This document shows positions 1-11,549 of a stretch of DNA of 64,000 bases, in pieces (the first letter of the stretch is position 1; every line of letters starts with the position of its first letter). Position numbers and translations under genes: made by a program. The notes under the pieces are model-generated. The model saw nothing but the letters and a program-made list of their open reading frames with translations, was not told the DNA's origin and searched no databases. Source of the DNA: Flaccisagitta enflata (taxonomy: Eukaryota; Chaetognatha; Sagittoidea; Aphragmophora); NCBI GenBank assembly GCA_965153355.1, contig OZ231127.1, positions 84,630,001-84,694,000 of the forward strand, given 5' to 3'.

Positions 1-435
1 TTTAGAGTTTTTTCTTCTCAAATGTTATTGGGGAGGACAATTAATGTTAAGATACTGTCACCTGGCTTGGAGCAACAAAAGAAAAGGTCAGGGGCCCCTC
101 AGGGACCTATTCAAGGGGCCCCTAGATGCTCCAAAAGGCTTGAAACGGGCAAAAATGACCAAAATTTAAGCATTTTTATCAATTTTTTGCCATCTTTGAC
201 AATGAAGGGCCTAGTTATCTGTTTAGCTCTCTCAACAGTGCAGCAGAACTAGATAAGACCCCTGATGGGCCCATCCAGAGGATCTAAAGGATCCATAATA
301 GCCAAAAATGAGCAAATATTGACATTTTTACACTATTCTTCTTTGATACCTTGTTGGACTACACCTGTTTACTGTTTATTGGATGGATGATTGATTGATT
401 GATTGAATGATTGATTGTTAGATTGATTCATATGT
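1..435 (+). repeat. ~450-bp repeat, copy 1 (inverted relative to copies 2 and 3)
   Basis: This copy matches the reverse complement of 1840-2313 and 2314-2803. Shared landmarks are 'gatactgtcacctggcttgga', 'ggggcccctagatgctcc' and 'gcagcagaactagataaga'. It ends in a TGAT-rich tract. It may be one arm of an old large inverted repeat with a ~1.4 kb spacer. The short ORF in it is not conserved and is not called. Confidence 0.75.
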
Positions 436-958
436 CATATATCATACCTCAATTATCATACATCATACATAATAATTTACGTGGTAAAAGGATAGATTTT
501 TAAGCTGCTGCTCATGCTTTAATGATCATTGTTTAATCATCATTGTTTATATTTTTTGTTTTTTTTTTCTTTTTCTTTTTTTTTTCTCCAATGAATCAAG
601 GGAGGGGGAGAATAACATTAAAGGTTTTGGAGCAATTTCAATACTCTCAAACTGACTCAATGTCCTCAGGGATTTTTCCATCCCAGCGCCAAAAACAAGG
701 CCCATGAACTTTTTTTTTAGAAATAAAGCCTGACTCTTTGATCTCTTCTCAGGATGCAGTCTCATGAACAACATCAGTGTATGATGAGACTTATTTTTTT
801 CAAAATCTACCAGTTCCCCATGGTAGAAAAGAGAGGGTAGCCATGCCTCCTAAGAGCAAAGATCTTCTTCATTAATTGCCAAGCTGGAAGAGAAATAACT
901 TTGGATTGTCATTTCCATTTAAAATGGTGATCTCAATGTAAGACTCTTTCTGTCAAAG
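436..958. other. Unique AT-rich stretch, no confident gene
   Basis: This is a T-rich stretch. Two short plus-strand open frames (from about 592 and after a CAG at about 753) look mildly protein-like, but they lack paired splice sites. Nothing firm can be called. Confidence 0.4.
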
Positions 959-1094
959 ATATGTTGCCAGATCAGATACTGAGATCAGATACTGAGGCAA
1001 TGCCATCATATGGGGCGTATGGGATGCCTGAAGCAATAAAGCTTCACCAAGCTCTGACTCAGCATGATCAGATTATCTATCAGCTCTTGGCCAG
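959..1094 (+). CDS. Putative internal exon, unknown protein
   Basis: A single open frame of 44 codons lies between a pyrimidine-rich acceptor (ctctttctgtcaaag) and a good donor (CCAG/gtactt). The entry phase is 1 and the exit phase is 2. The translation includes PSYGAYGMPEAIKLHQALTQ and continues HDQIIYQLLA, a Q/H-rich helical-looking sequence. A 12-bp direct duplication lies inside the exon. If it is not spliced, the frame stops at about 1131. The family was not recognised. The call rests on splice consensus and composition only, so a chance open frame remains possible. Confidence 0.3.
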
Positions 1095-1224
1095 GTACTT
1101 ATGCAGAACAATACTAAATTTGCAAGCAAAGTGATGCCATGGGGTCAGCCATGCCATTGCCATTGATTGATATCTGAACCAGCCTGCTACACAAACAAAA
1201 TACTAATACTAAAACAAAGCAGTA

Positions 1225-1600
1225 GTGATATGTGTTCAGCAATACCCACTGCCCTTCTTTGTATGATTGTATTTGGGAATGAGTGGGAGCAGGGCACAGC
1301 TCCGAAGGGGTTAGTACACAGGGGGTGATTAAAGGCTTCAAAAAGCTTGGGTGGGCTGATTGGGGCTGAAAAGACAAAATTTGAGGTCCAAGACAGTTGA
1401 TTTCATCAAAAAGAAGGCTGATTTGAGGCCTGAAAGAGCTCTGGTAAAACTGATTTAAGGCCTGAGAGGATTTGATTGAGGTCAGACGAGGCTAATTTGA
1501 CGCCCAAAACAGTTGATTTCATGGCTCAAAACGCTAATTTGGTGCCTGAAAGAGTTGATCAGCAGAGGCTGAAGGCTGAAGGCTGAAAAGAGGGAGGGAT
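1225..1600 (+). repeat. Degenerate fold-back-type element
   Basis: This stretch carries the hairpin/arm start of the GGGCAGCGGCCCC family in decayed form (cagggcacagctccgaagggg). It is followed by 'tgatttgaggcctgaaagag' minisatellite units as in 45660-45975. The right arm is not preserved, so it looks like an old truncated copy. Confidence 0.6.
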
Positions 1601-1714
1601 GCACAAAGCCAAAGGGATAGACGGACAGACAGATGAATGAACATAAGTCTTTCTGTGTTCTTCTATTGTACATCAAATTGTACAATGTCAAGTAGCAAGT
1701 CTTTATCTTTACAG

Positions 1715-1819
1715 CAAGAGCTGCAGCAGCTTATAAATCAATTAATTTTCATATCAATCATATTGTGTATGACAAGTGGGAAAATATTCCTCTTTATACC
1801 CAAACGGAGAAAAATTTAG
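1715..1819 (+). CDS. Weak putative terminal exon
   Basis: A strong acceptor (ctttatctttacag) is followed by an open frame beginning QELQQLINQLIF and ending at a stop after KRRKI. The only supporting features are the acceptor and the Q/L-rich helical look of the first residues. The phase does not fit the putative exon at 959-1094. A chance open frame is quite possible. Confidence 0.18.
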   Translation, partial: QELQQLINQLIFISIILCMTSGKIFLFIPKRRKI

Positions 1820-1839
1820 ATACAGTTTGTTATAAGGTA

Positions 1840-2313
1840 TAGGAAATAATCAATCAATTATCCAACAAACAGTAAGCAAACAATCTATGAAAGATGAATA
1901 ACATTAAAAATGTCAAGATTTGGTCACTTTTGGCTATCACGGGTCCCACAAGGCGTTTGTATAGGTTCAACAGGGGTCTTCAGCTTTCACTTTTATTCCT
2001 ATCTAGTTCTGCTGCACTGATGAGGGAAGCTAAACCGATAACTAGGTCCTTCATTGTCAAAACTGCTTAAATTTTGGCCATTTCTCCCCGTTTTAAGCCT
2101 TTTGGAGCATCTAGGGGCCCCTTGAATGGGACCCTGAGGGGCCCCTGACCTGTTCTTTTGATGTTCCACACCAGATGACAGTATCTTTACATGGAATTTC
2201 CCTCCCCAACAACGTTTGAGAAGAAACAACTCCAAAACCCCCATTTTTTGGGCTATTTTCAGCTGTTTAGGTTATTTGGGGGCCCTTTGAGGAACCCAGG
2301 AGGGCCCCACAGA
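1840..2313 (-). repeat. ~450-bp repeat, copy 2
   Basis: This unit lies directly in tandem with copy 3 and is inverted to 1-435. It starts with an ATCA-rich tract and ends with 'gaggggcccctgacc' and 'ggagggccccacag' blocks. Copies 2 and 3 differ by scattered substitutions and small indels. No coding content is visible. Confidence 0.75.
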
Positions 2314-2803
2314 CATATGAATTAATCTAACAATCAATCATTCAATAAATCAATCAATCATCCATCCAATAAACAGTAAATAGGTGCAGTCCAACAATGT
2401 ATCAAAGAAAAATAGTGTAAAAATGTCAAGATTTGGTCATTTTTGGCTATTATGAGTCCTTTAGGTCCTCTGGATGGGCCCATCAGGGGTCTGCAGCCTT
2501 CTTATCTAGTTCTGCTGCACTGATGAGGGAAGCTAAACAGATAACTAGGCCCTTCATTGTCAAAGATGGCAAAAAATTGATAAAAATGCTTAAATTTAGC
2601 CTTTAGGACCATCTAGGGGCCCCTTGAATGGGCCCCTGACCTTTTTTTTGTTGCTCCAAACCAGGTGACAGTATCTTAACATAAAATTGTCCTCCCCAAT
2701 AACATTTGAGATGAAATAACTCCAAAACCCCTCATTTTTTAGCCATTTTCGGCTATTTTGGTTATTTGGGGGCCCTTTGAGGACGCCCGGAGGGCCCCAC
2801 AGG
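2314..2803 (-). repeat. ~450-bp repeat, copy 3
   Basis: This is the tandem neighbour of copy 2, with the same block order ending 'cggagggccccacaggg'. It shares the ATCA tract followed by 'ccatccaataaacagtaaa' with the inverted copy at 1-435. Confidence 0.75.
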
Positions 2804-3159
2804 GACCCCTATCAGCTACTTCTCCTTATTTTATGTTCTACTACCTAATATATTTCAAACAAGACCAGCCCCAAGGATTTTAAACAATTTGTCAAGGAAT
2901 AGCAAAGAAAACAAGATGAACAATCTCAAATTTTGCATTGTTTTTGGTAGTGCTTTGCACCCCCAAAAAGGGGGGGGGGAACTAAAAGTGCTCCTCGGTA
3001 GAGGGAAATGGGAAATATAGCTCAAACTTTTTTTTTCTCAAAGTAGACATAAAAAGTAAACTTTTCACAAATGCAAATCTTTCTATGACCAAAAAGAATT
3101 TTTTCACCCCCATCTATTTTTGGCGTTTATTGCGATTTTCGCATTTTTCGGTTCCTTAG

Positions 3160-3245
3160 CCAGCAATCTATATGAGGGCTCCCGTTGCACATTTTTCGAA
3201 AAAATCATAAAACAACAGTCATTTTGGTCAAAGAGGATGTCGATG
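3160..3245 (+). CDS. Putative internal exon, unknown protein
   Basis: An 86-bp exon is bounded by a strong acceptor (cgcatttttcggttccttag) and a near-consensus donor (TCGATG/gtaagt). Only one frame is open, with entry phase 1 and exit phase 0. It encodes SNLYEG followed by SRCTFFEKIIKQQSFWSKRM. The family was not recognised. It lies just outside the segmental duplication that begins near 3309. It is one of the better splice-site pairs in the window, but no partner exon with a matching phase was found nearby. Confidence 0.35.
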
Positions 3246-4219
3246 GTAAGTTTTAGAAAGAGATTTTAGACTTTTATGATACTGCATCCTATCTGGGATG
3301 TCCTACCTCTGGTTTTGCTTCCTTTGGCTATGTCGATTTTACTTAAGCTTAAGCTTTTCCTCCGGCTTGGTCTCTTATGCCTCCCGCTTCATTTTGCATG
3401 CCCACCTGGCCTTCTTTTTTTTTTTTTTTTTTTCTTTTTTGTTGAAAAACGCCTCCTATAGAGTCGCGTGTCCGTGAAGAGATAAATATAAAACGAAGAG
3501 TCATGAGAAAAAAAAAGGAAAAAAATTGCGCATAAGACGAAAAAGAATCTTGGATGTAAATACCCAGATTTGGGAAGAAAACAAGAACAGCTTGAAAACA
3601 AAGAGGGACAACGAAAGAAACAACACCTACAACTGTGGCTGGCCAGCTTTGTTGCTCTGTTGCTTTGTGAGCCTTTATTTTCTATTTTGTGTGTGTCATG
3701 GTGCTGTTTCTCCGGGGGGGAAAATCGTGACAATTTAGAATCTAAGCTTCGGACTTATGTGCGGACGTGCATGTCCGCATGTGGCCATGTGTATGTATAT
3801 TAGATTTCCTTTTTTCCCCGTAGCATGATTGTGTTCTGGCTTTGACACCGTCACGATCATGTGATACTTTCCATCAGCGCACGAATACGTGCGCCTTTAC
3901 ATGGCAATGGCGGAGGAGGCAGTGATAGTGGTGCAGGAGGAGGAGCAGGAGGAGGAGCAGGAGGAGGAGTAGGGGTAGGAGACGGTAGTGGCGACAGAAA
4001 ACCTATATATGATCAACGTTGGTGATCTAGTGACACGCTAGATCGAATAGTTGTTGGCAAACACCAGTTGCAGATCAAAGAGTCATCATTAAACACAAGA
4101 TGTGAAAGCGGCATGAAAATCAATCGCTTTCGCATCCCTATATTTTACAGTCGTAGCTACAATCACTTGACATAAATCAAGGGATTGTGTTGGTATACAT
4201 TATATATGCAGAATTGCAG

Positions 4220-5425
4220 GAGCAGATGGCAGTCACTAGATTGAGAAGTATCCAGACATTCCACAGTCACTAGACCTAGATTAAGTAGACGTTGGTTGAC
4301 AAAAGATGGCGGATTGCAGGTGCAGAGAACAGTCACTAGATCAGGTGCATAGAACAGTCACTAGTTTGCGGAGTACCCAGTTACTGTTGATAAGACGCTG
4401 GTTAACAAAAGATGGCGGATTGCAGGTGCAGAGAACAGTCACTAGATCAGGTGCATAGAACAGTCACTAGTTCGCAGAGTACCCAGTTACTGTTGATAAG
4501 ACGCTGGATAAGAAATGATGGCGGATTGCAGGTGCAGAGAACAGTCACTAGATCAGGTGCAGAGAACAGTCACTAGTTCGCGGAGTACCCAGTTACTGTT
4601 GATAAGACGCTGGTTAACAAAAGATGGCGGATTGCAGGTGCAGAGAACAGTCACTAGATCAGGTGCAGAGAACAGTCACTAGTTCGTAGAGTACCCAGTT
4701 ACTGTTGGTAAGACGCTGGTTAACAAAAGATTGCGGATTGCAGGTGCAGAGAACAGTCACTAGATCAGGTGCAGAGAACAGTCACTAGTTCGCAGAGTAC
4801 CCAGTTACTGATGATAAGACGCTGGTTAACAAAAGATGGCGGATTGCAGGTGCAGAGAACAGTCACTAGGCAGAGTACCCAGTTACTGTTGATAGAGAAC
4901 AGTTCAGGTGCAGAGAACAGTCACTAGTTCGTAGAGTACCCAGTTACTGTTGATAAGACTCTGGTTAACAAAAGATGGCGGATTGCAGGTGCAGAGAACA
5001 GTCACTAGATCAGGTGCAGAGAACAGTCACTAGATCAGGTGCATAGAACAGTCACTACTTTGCAGAGTACCCAGTAACTGTTGATAAGACGCTGGTTAAC
5101 AAAAGATTGCGGATTGCAGGTGCAGAGAACAGTCACTAGATCAGGTGCATAGAACAGTCACTAGATGGCGGAGTACCAAGTTACCGCTGATAAGACGCTG
5201 GTTAACAAAAGATGGCGGATTGCAGGTGCAGAGAACAGTCACTAGATCAGGTGCATAGAACAGTCACTAGTTCGCAGAGTACCCAGTTACCGTTGATAAC
5301 ACGCTGGTTAACAAAATATGGCGGATTGCAGGTGCAGAGAACAGTCACTAGATCAGGTGCATAGAACAGTCACTAGATCAGGTGCATAGAACAGTCACTA
5401 GATCGCGGAGTACCTAGTCATTCCG
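4220..5425 (+). repeat. 81/106-bp satellite array (copy 1)
   Basis: This is a tandem array of an 81-bp monomer ('cgcagagtacccagttactg...gataagacgctggttaacaa...gcaggtgcagagaacagtca'). It alternates with a longer ~106-bp form that adds a 25-bp 'atcaggtgcatagaacagtc' block. Roughly a dozen units are present. The 81-bp unit is a multiple of three; here the mixed unit lengths break the frames. Confidence 0.9.
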
Positions 5426-5715
5426 CAGTCACGTTTCTTGGTTGTTGAAAAGAAGGTTTGTGCGTGACAAGAATCTTTCAGCATTTTTTTTTTCTATCTT
5501 TAGTGCAGCCGGCTTTTAAAAATTCCGAACGTTTTACAGGGGAACTTTTTTTTCTTTCTCTTTTTTTTCAACAGTTCCCGGGACCTTTGCAAAGCTTATC
5601 TAATCGTAGATTTTTATTTTGTACTGAAAGCTTTACCACGCGTATCAGTAAAAAAAAGCTGTTTTTTTTTCCTTACCTCTGTTTATTTTCTTCTAATTTC
5701 TTTTTTTTTCGAAGT

Positions 5716-5958
5716 ACCATTAGGTTTAAAAGCCCTGATTACAGTTCACAGAAAGGTAAGAGATTCACCAAGCAAAATAAAAAAGTTTTAAATTCATTAA
5801 ATCGTAAAATCTTTTCGACATGCGTCAAAGTTGCTACAATATCACTGGTCTAGAAGATATTTTTTGTCTCTTCATATATCCAAGCAGAAAATACTATGTA
5901 AGTCAATACTTAGCTGACCAGTTGGGTTTGAGAAAAAAAAATGGTCTTTGTGCCTAAT
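5716..5958. other. Segment absent from duplication copy 2
   Basis: Copy 2 joins a poly-T tract directly to 'caatagataatgatttag' near 60755, whereas copy 1 has about 200 extra bases. No inverted ends or target duplication are evident, so a deletion in copy 2 is the simplest reading. Confidence 0.55.
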
Positions 5959-6137
5959 GCAATAGATAATGATTTAGTCTATACAAATCATAAAAGATTA
6001 CCTCAATGGAAGATCCAATTGGATGGAAGGGAAACACGTGCAAGAGTCCTTAACGTGTTGAGGCGTTCTTAGGCGTCCTCAGGCGCATCAGTCAAAAGAT
6101 ATGAAAAGAAGACGAATGATGGGCATCTCTCGTCTCT

Positions 6138-6404
6138 GGGCGTGTTTCTAATGAGCGCCAAAAACGCGTTTGTTCCCGTGAAACGCGATCACAGCGCAAA
6201 CACATATTCAAGAATTTCAACTGTCCCACGAGGGAGTGAGCGAAGTGAGTGAGCGAGCCCGTGAACGAAGCAAGTGAGCGAAGCAAGCGTAGCGATGCGG
6301 AGCGCTGCGGAGCAAGTGAGCGGAGTGAGCGGTGCGAGGGAACGAACGTAGCGAGCGACCGAGTGGCCAGTACAAAACGCGATTGTCTATGACTAGAAAC
6401 GGCC
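6138..6404 (+). mobile_element. GGGCGTGTTTCT-ended GC-rich MITE
   Basis: The element starts GGGCGTGTTTCTAATGAG and ends in the inverted form TGACTAGAAACGGCC. The interior is a GC-rich series of 'gagcgaagtgagtgagcgag'-like short units. Related copies lie at 15490-15660, 21455-21624, 36451-36763 and 60945-61211. There is no coding capacity. The superfamily is not assigned. Confidence 0.65.
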
Positions 6405-6674
6405 TCTAAGACCACTGAAGGTGCGTCGGCATTCCATCCATTCATTCACTTCCATGTCCTTTTGGTAAACCGACAACACATAGGGACCTTAAAATTAATC
6501 ATTTCACACCATCTGTCCTTTTATAAACCGACAACACATACGGATCTCAATTCATTCATTCGTACCCACGTCTTTTTGTAAACCAACACCAAATAGGGAT
6601 TACATGCTTGAATACTTTCCGTTTCAATGTTCTTTTTTTGACGGCCTGTCATCTGTTTCGGGATATAAGCTTCT

Positions 6675-6781
6675 TCAATTCATCCATTCACTCATTCATT
6701 TATTCATTCATTCATTCATTCATTCATTCATTCATTCATTCATTCATTCATTCATTCATTCATTCATTCATTCATTCATTC
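6675..6781 (+). repeat. (CATT)n array
   Basis: A tetranucleotide array in the duplicated segment; the paralogous array is at 61475-61558. ORFs through it are simple-repeat artefacts. Confidence 0.95.
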
Positions 6782-6880
6782 ACACCCACTCTAGGCATGA
6801 GCAAGGATGCATAAGACGCCACAACCGCTACGCTTTAAGAATGTAATTTAGATATGAAAATAAACTGAAAGATAGAAGAA

Positions 6881-7432
6881 CAAGGCCAACACCTTTAAGT
6901 CGCGTGCGAGACTTAAATAATTACTTTATTACATAACCACATAACTAAAATGACTGTCATTGAATTTGATTGAAGATGACTTAAAATGATTCAAAATGAC
7001 CTAAAATGACATAAAATGACCTAAATTGACTTGAATTGACCTAAAATGACTAAAATGACTTAGTGACTTAAATGACTTAAATCGACTTAAATTGACTTAA
7101 ATTGACTTAAAATGACTTTAAATGACTTAAATTGACCTAGAATGACTTAAATTCAACTCAACTGACCTAAATTGACTTAAATTGACCTAAAATCATTAAA
7201 ATGATGAAGACTATTGAAATAACTCAAATAACTTAAATTTGCCTTGAACTGACTTTAAGTGACCTAAAATGACTTAAAATGATCTAATTTGACTTTAAAT
7301 GACCTAATTGACTTAAAATGAGTTAATTGGAATAAAACCAATAAAAAAAGTAAAGTGTGACCGACCGACCAACCGACCAACCGACCGACCGACGGACAAA
7401 GCGGGGTGTAGAGTCGCGTAGCACGCGACTTA
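6881..7432 (+). mobile_element. Palindrome-ended dispersed repeat (Helitron-like?), with empty site in copy 2
   Basis: The element starts CAAGGCCAACACC, with AGTCGCGTGCGAG soon after. It carries a long 'gacttaaattgacttaaaat' minisatellite and an ACCG/ACGG tetranucleotide tract. It ends GAGTCGCGTAGCACGCGACT. At the paralogous place in copy 2 (61657/61658) the flanks 'agaagaa' and 'taaaacc' are joined, so the whole 552 bp is an insertion with no evident target duplication. Copy-to-copy variation in the core and the 3' hairpin resemble Helentron-associated elements; that assignment is inference. Confidence 0.75.
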
Positions 7433-7726
7433 TAAAACCAGCCTTCCGACCAATTTTTTTAGCGTTGGGAGTTGAAGAATAAAAGACGGCGCAGACTCAC
7501 AGGCTGTGTCTCACAGTTACCCCAATTTTGGCGTAGCAGCTCCTAACCTGTTAAAGTAAACCTACAACCTGCGTGATGATTGATTCTGTCACACCCTTCC
7601 TAGAGTTCACCTATGAGGCTATGACTGACATAAACCATGGTCCCCTCAAACATATCCGTTTCATTAGTGGGTACCTTGATTCGTCATCTCATGCAACCAC
7701 ATCTCGCGAGTAAATGTGTGGTGCGC

Positions 7727-7935
7727 GGTGTAGGCTCGCCAATGAATGTGGTAAGACGATTGTTGGACGTCGCGCGCAGTCGAATATGGCGCATGGAGTT
7801 ACATGTCAAACATGGTCATATGTCGCATGGTGTACACGCAGTCACGCACCTGATGGATGGATGACGTCGAGCCCGATCATTTGCACATTTGAGTGCGCTA
7901 GAGTCTAGACTCTAGACATGACTGTCTTTGTCAAG
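7727..7935 (+). repeat. Locally duplicated block A (first copy)
   Basis: This block repeats at 8437-8639 and occurs once in copy 2 (61914-62117). It contains 'gttggacgtcgcgcgca' and 'tggtcatatgtcgcatgg' and runs into a CT array. No conserved reading frame convincingly codes. Confidence 0.8.

Positions 7936-8395
<460 letters not shown>

Positions 8396-8427
<32 letters not shown>
8396..8427 (+). repeat. (GA)n array
   Basis: A short dinucleotide array at the junction between module M and the second copy of block A. Confidence 0.9.
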
Positions 8428-8429
<2 letters not shown>

Positions 8430-8436
8430 TGGTGCG

Positions 8437-8637
8437 CGGTGTAGGCTCGACAATGAATGCGGTAAGCCGATTGTTGGACGTCGCGCGCACGTCGAATATG
8501 GCGCATGGAGTTGCATGTCAAACATGGTCATATGTCGCATGGTGTACACGCAGTCACGCGCCTGATAGATGGATGACGTCAAGCCCTATCATTTGCACAT
8601 TCAAGTGCGCTAGAGTCTAGACATGACTGTCTTTGTC

Positions 8638-8639
<2 letters not shown>
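8437..8639 (+). repeat. Block A, second copy
   Basis: A near-identical duplicate of 7727-7935, now followed by the sequence that follows the single block A in copy 2 (caatttccatttcttcc). Confidence 0.8.

Positions 8640-8720
<81 letters not shown>
8640..8720 (+). repeat. (CT)n array
   Basis: A pure dinucleotide array; the paralogue at 62118-62149 is shorter. Confidence 0.95.
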
Positions 8721-8725
<5 letters not shown>

Positions 8726-9188
8726 CCATTTCTTCCTTTTCGTTTCCTTTCATTTAGGTTTTTTTGATGGCTTTTTCTTCCATTCCAATGCGGAAAGAAT
8801 TAAGAAGAAGTAAACCTTGTAAAAGCTATAAAAGTTTTTACAGTTTTATTCCACTTTTATTCGCGTCCTAAATCATTTGGATGAGGGATTCAAGGTAGAC
8901 GCAGAGGGATTAACTTGAAAACTTCTTTTCGTTCCACATGAAATTTTCCTTCTTATTTTCTTTCTTTTTTTCCTTCTCGCTTTTTTTTTTTTTTTTTTTT
9001 TTTGCTAATTTTTTTTTTTTTTTTTTTTTTTTGGCTACTTTGCTCGTTGGTATAAATCTTATGAAATCCTTTTCATTCATAATTCATTATCATGTAAGAG
9101 GAATCATGTGTTGTTTCTTTATACTCTCGAAATCAATCGCCAAAAAAAGAAAGAGAAACAATTGATACTGAACTAGCACTGTACTGTT

Positions 9189-10460
9189 TGGGTGCTTCGC
9201 ATAGAAAAAGTTGGTTATTTCTTTTCACCCTCTTTACCAAATGTGGAGCGGCTAATTTCAGGACCTTTACCATTCTTCTTTTATCAAAAATCGTTCATCC
9301 TCCGTTTTTTAGAAAATTGTTTTTGAGGACCTAATTTGCATAACGCAGTGGGATAAAACAACATGCTGACATTGTTTGTTACAGCTTTCACAACCTTCTT
9401 CTCTTCAAAAAGTCATAAATCTGCCTTTTTATAAGCTCTTTCATAGCTTATCTTCAGATGTTTTAGTTTATTTTTACAAACATCATGATTTTTTAAAACA
9501 AATAATTGTCCTTTTTGTAACAGAACTACACAGGCTATTGCTGAATTTTGAGAAATCTGTGGGAATTTTAAGGCCAAAAGAAAAAAGGAAGATGAAGGAA
9601 TTTTGAAAAAAGGAAAATGGTCATCTTCATGATTTTTGCTCCTCCACATTACCTAAGTAGGGTAAAGGGATACTCCCAACATTTGCTATTTGAGTAGGAC
9701 AACATTACATTGCAACCAAACAAGGCCAACACCTATAAGTCGCGTGCGAGATTTACAGGGTAAGAAGGACTTAGAATGAATTAAAATGACTTAGAATGAC
9801 TTAGAATGACTTAGAACGGCTTAGAATGACTTAGAATGTCCAAAAAGGACTTAAAATGTCTAAAAAACCTAACGACCAAAAATGACTTAAAATAACTTAA
9901 AATGACTTTGAATAACTTAAAATGACTTAGAATGACTCAAAATGACTTAGAATAACTATTAATGACTAAAAATGACTTAAAATGACCTACGAGTTGACGC
10001 TTTATTACAAAAAAAGTAAAGTGTGACGGACGGACCGACGGACGGACGGACCGACGGACGGACCGACAAAGCGGGGTGTAGAGTCGCGTGCACGCGACTA
10101 AAAACTAGAATAAGGACAAGTGCCTTAGGAGCTCTTACTGGGGTTTACTGCGCACCCTTCACCACTATCCTTAGAATTATCAAAATTCACCTCAGCCCCT
10201 ACAACAGAGCGGCTCAACAGATACAAATCCATCAAGTTACTTTGAGTCAACCCCAAACTCTGAAAACTGATGTAATCATAATCCAAACTATGCAAAACAA
10301 ATTACCAAAGGATAAGTAAATCATCAAAAGATAATGTAGTTACCAAAGGCAATGTTGTGAAGAAACCATACCCTTAGAGGCAAGAATCGAGAGTCAACCA
10401 ACTGGGACCGCCAGCATTCTTTACCAAGGTACTAAACTATATGAGTATGTGAAGCACCCA
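9189..10460. mobile_element. TIR element with 11-bp target duplication, absent from copy 2
   Basis: The ends are TGGGTGCTTCGCATA and its inverted form TATGTGAAGCACCCA (one mismatch). Both flanks read ACTGTACTGTT (9178-9188 and 10461-10471). Copy 2 has the uninterrupted site near 62570. A 9-11 bp duplication with a short TIR is typical of Mutator-like elements; that family call is inference. No transposase is recognisable. A palindrome-ended repeat (9721-10099) is nested inside. Confidence 0.75.
9721..10099 (+). mobile_element. Palindrome-ended dispersed repeat, nested copy
   Basis: It starts CAAGGCCAACACC and has 'aaaatgacttagaatgac' minisatellite units and a GACG/GACC tract. It ends with the perfect 18-bp palindrome AGTCGCGTGCACGCGACT within 'ggggtgtagagtcgcgtg'. 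It lies inside the 9189-10460 insertion, so it is younger than or the same age as that element. Confidence 0.75.
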
Positions 10461-10667
10461 ACTGTACTGTTGTAGTTGAATTCTTTTTGGAGATCATATC
10501 GTAGAAAGAAAGTTTCATACACGTGTGATTCTTTTGGTTTTAGAAATGATACTTCACAATAAATATATGATGATTATTCACGCAATATTGTGCACATGCC
10601 AAGACCAAATCAAACATTACATGACACAACAGTAAGAACCAGTCTTTTTAAAGCACAAATTCAAATA

Positions 10668-11258
10668 CTATCTAGGAAATAGAAATCTTCCCACCTATGA
10701 ATTCATGTCATTTATCTACATGATCACGTATATCTGTTGATTGCAAATGGATCAATGATAGATGTAGGCTCCCCCTGACTCAATTATCACCGCCAATGGC
10801 CGGTTCAGCAATTTGTAAAGTATCAGGAGGTACTTTGGAGTGATGGCTTCCAGCCTTTTTCCATGAAACAAATTTTTTCCTCCTTTTTATCTTTGAGTGA
10901 TCATAACTTTTAAACGGCTGGACTGAATTTGTTGCGCAAAAAAGGAAAAAGATGCCCCTTGAAAAACTCTTCATTTTGGCCACCAATTTTTTGTCAATTG
11001 ATCAAAAAACAACGGAGATATTTAACTTTGAATGGATAAGACTTACTGTAAAAAATTCAAATTAAGAAATCTTCAAATGGAATGATTTCATTCAAATTAA
11101 GATAACTTCTAAACCCAATGAGATAGCAGGATGCGGTTTGCGTAGATGGCTTGCAAATTCGAAGAGCTTCATTTTAGTCACCAATTTTTTCTTAGTCAGA
11201 TGATTTTCACAAGAGTTATAGACTGAAACGTGCGGGAAGATTTCTATTTCCTAGATAG
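10668..11258. mobile_element. 591-bp MITE with TA target duplication, absent from copy 2
   Basis: The terminal inverted repeats are ~28 bp, starting CTATCTAGGAAATAGAAATC. TA flanks lie at 10666-10667 and 11259-11260. Copy 2 keeps a single TA at the matching place (near 62785). The interior has no coding frame. A TA duplication fits a Tc1/mariner-type non-autonomous element. Confidence 0.85.
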
Positions 11259-11549
11259 TACAACCATGAAGAAATGAAAATTGATGTAAGAAATCCAACT
11301 AGCGCTCAACGTGATCAACCATTGCATTTGTGAATGAATTATGCTTTGCTGATTTCAGGCATGGTTGTTGGTGACTTTTGCTTTCCCGATTAAAAATAGC
11401 CGAAGAGCCTACGAAAAGCTAAGAGAAATGGTATAAAGTATGAAGTCTATCATGATTCTATCTCCATGTGCTTCGAAGCTTTTGCTTCTGATGGAGAACG
11501 AAGGCTAAAGGGTATTCAAAGTTCATTCAACTTCTAAGGTTAACTTTTT

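Noticed and set aside
4220-5425. CRISPR-like repeat-spacer pattern
   Set aside because: The units are head-to-tail satellite monomers with no unique spacers, in a eukaryotic context.
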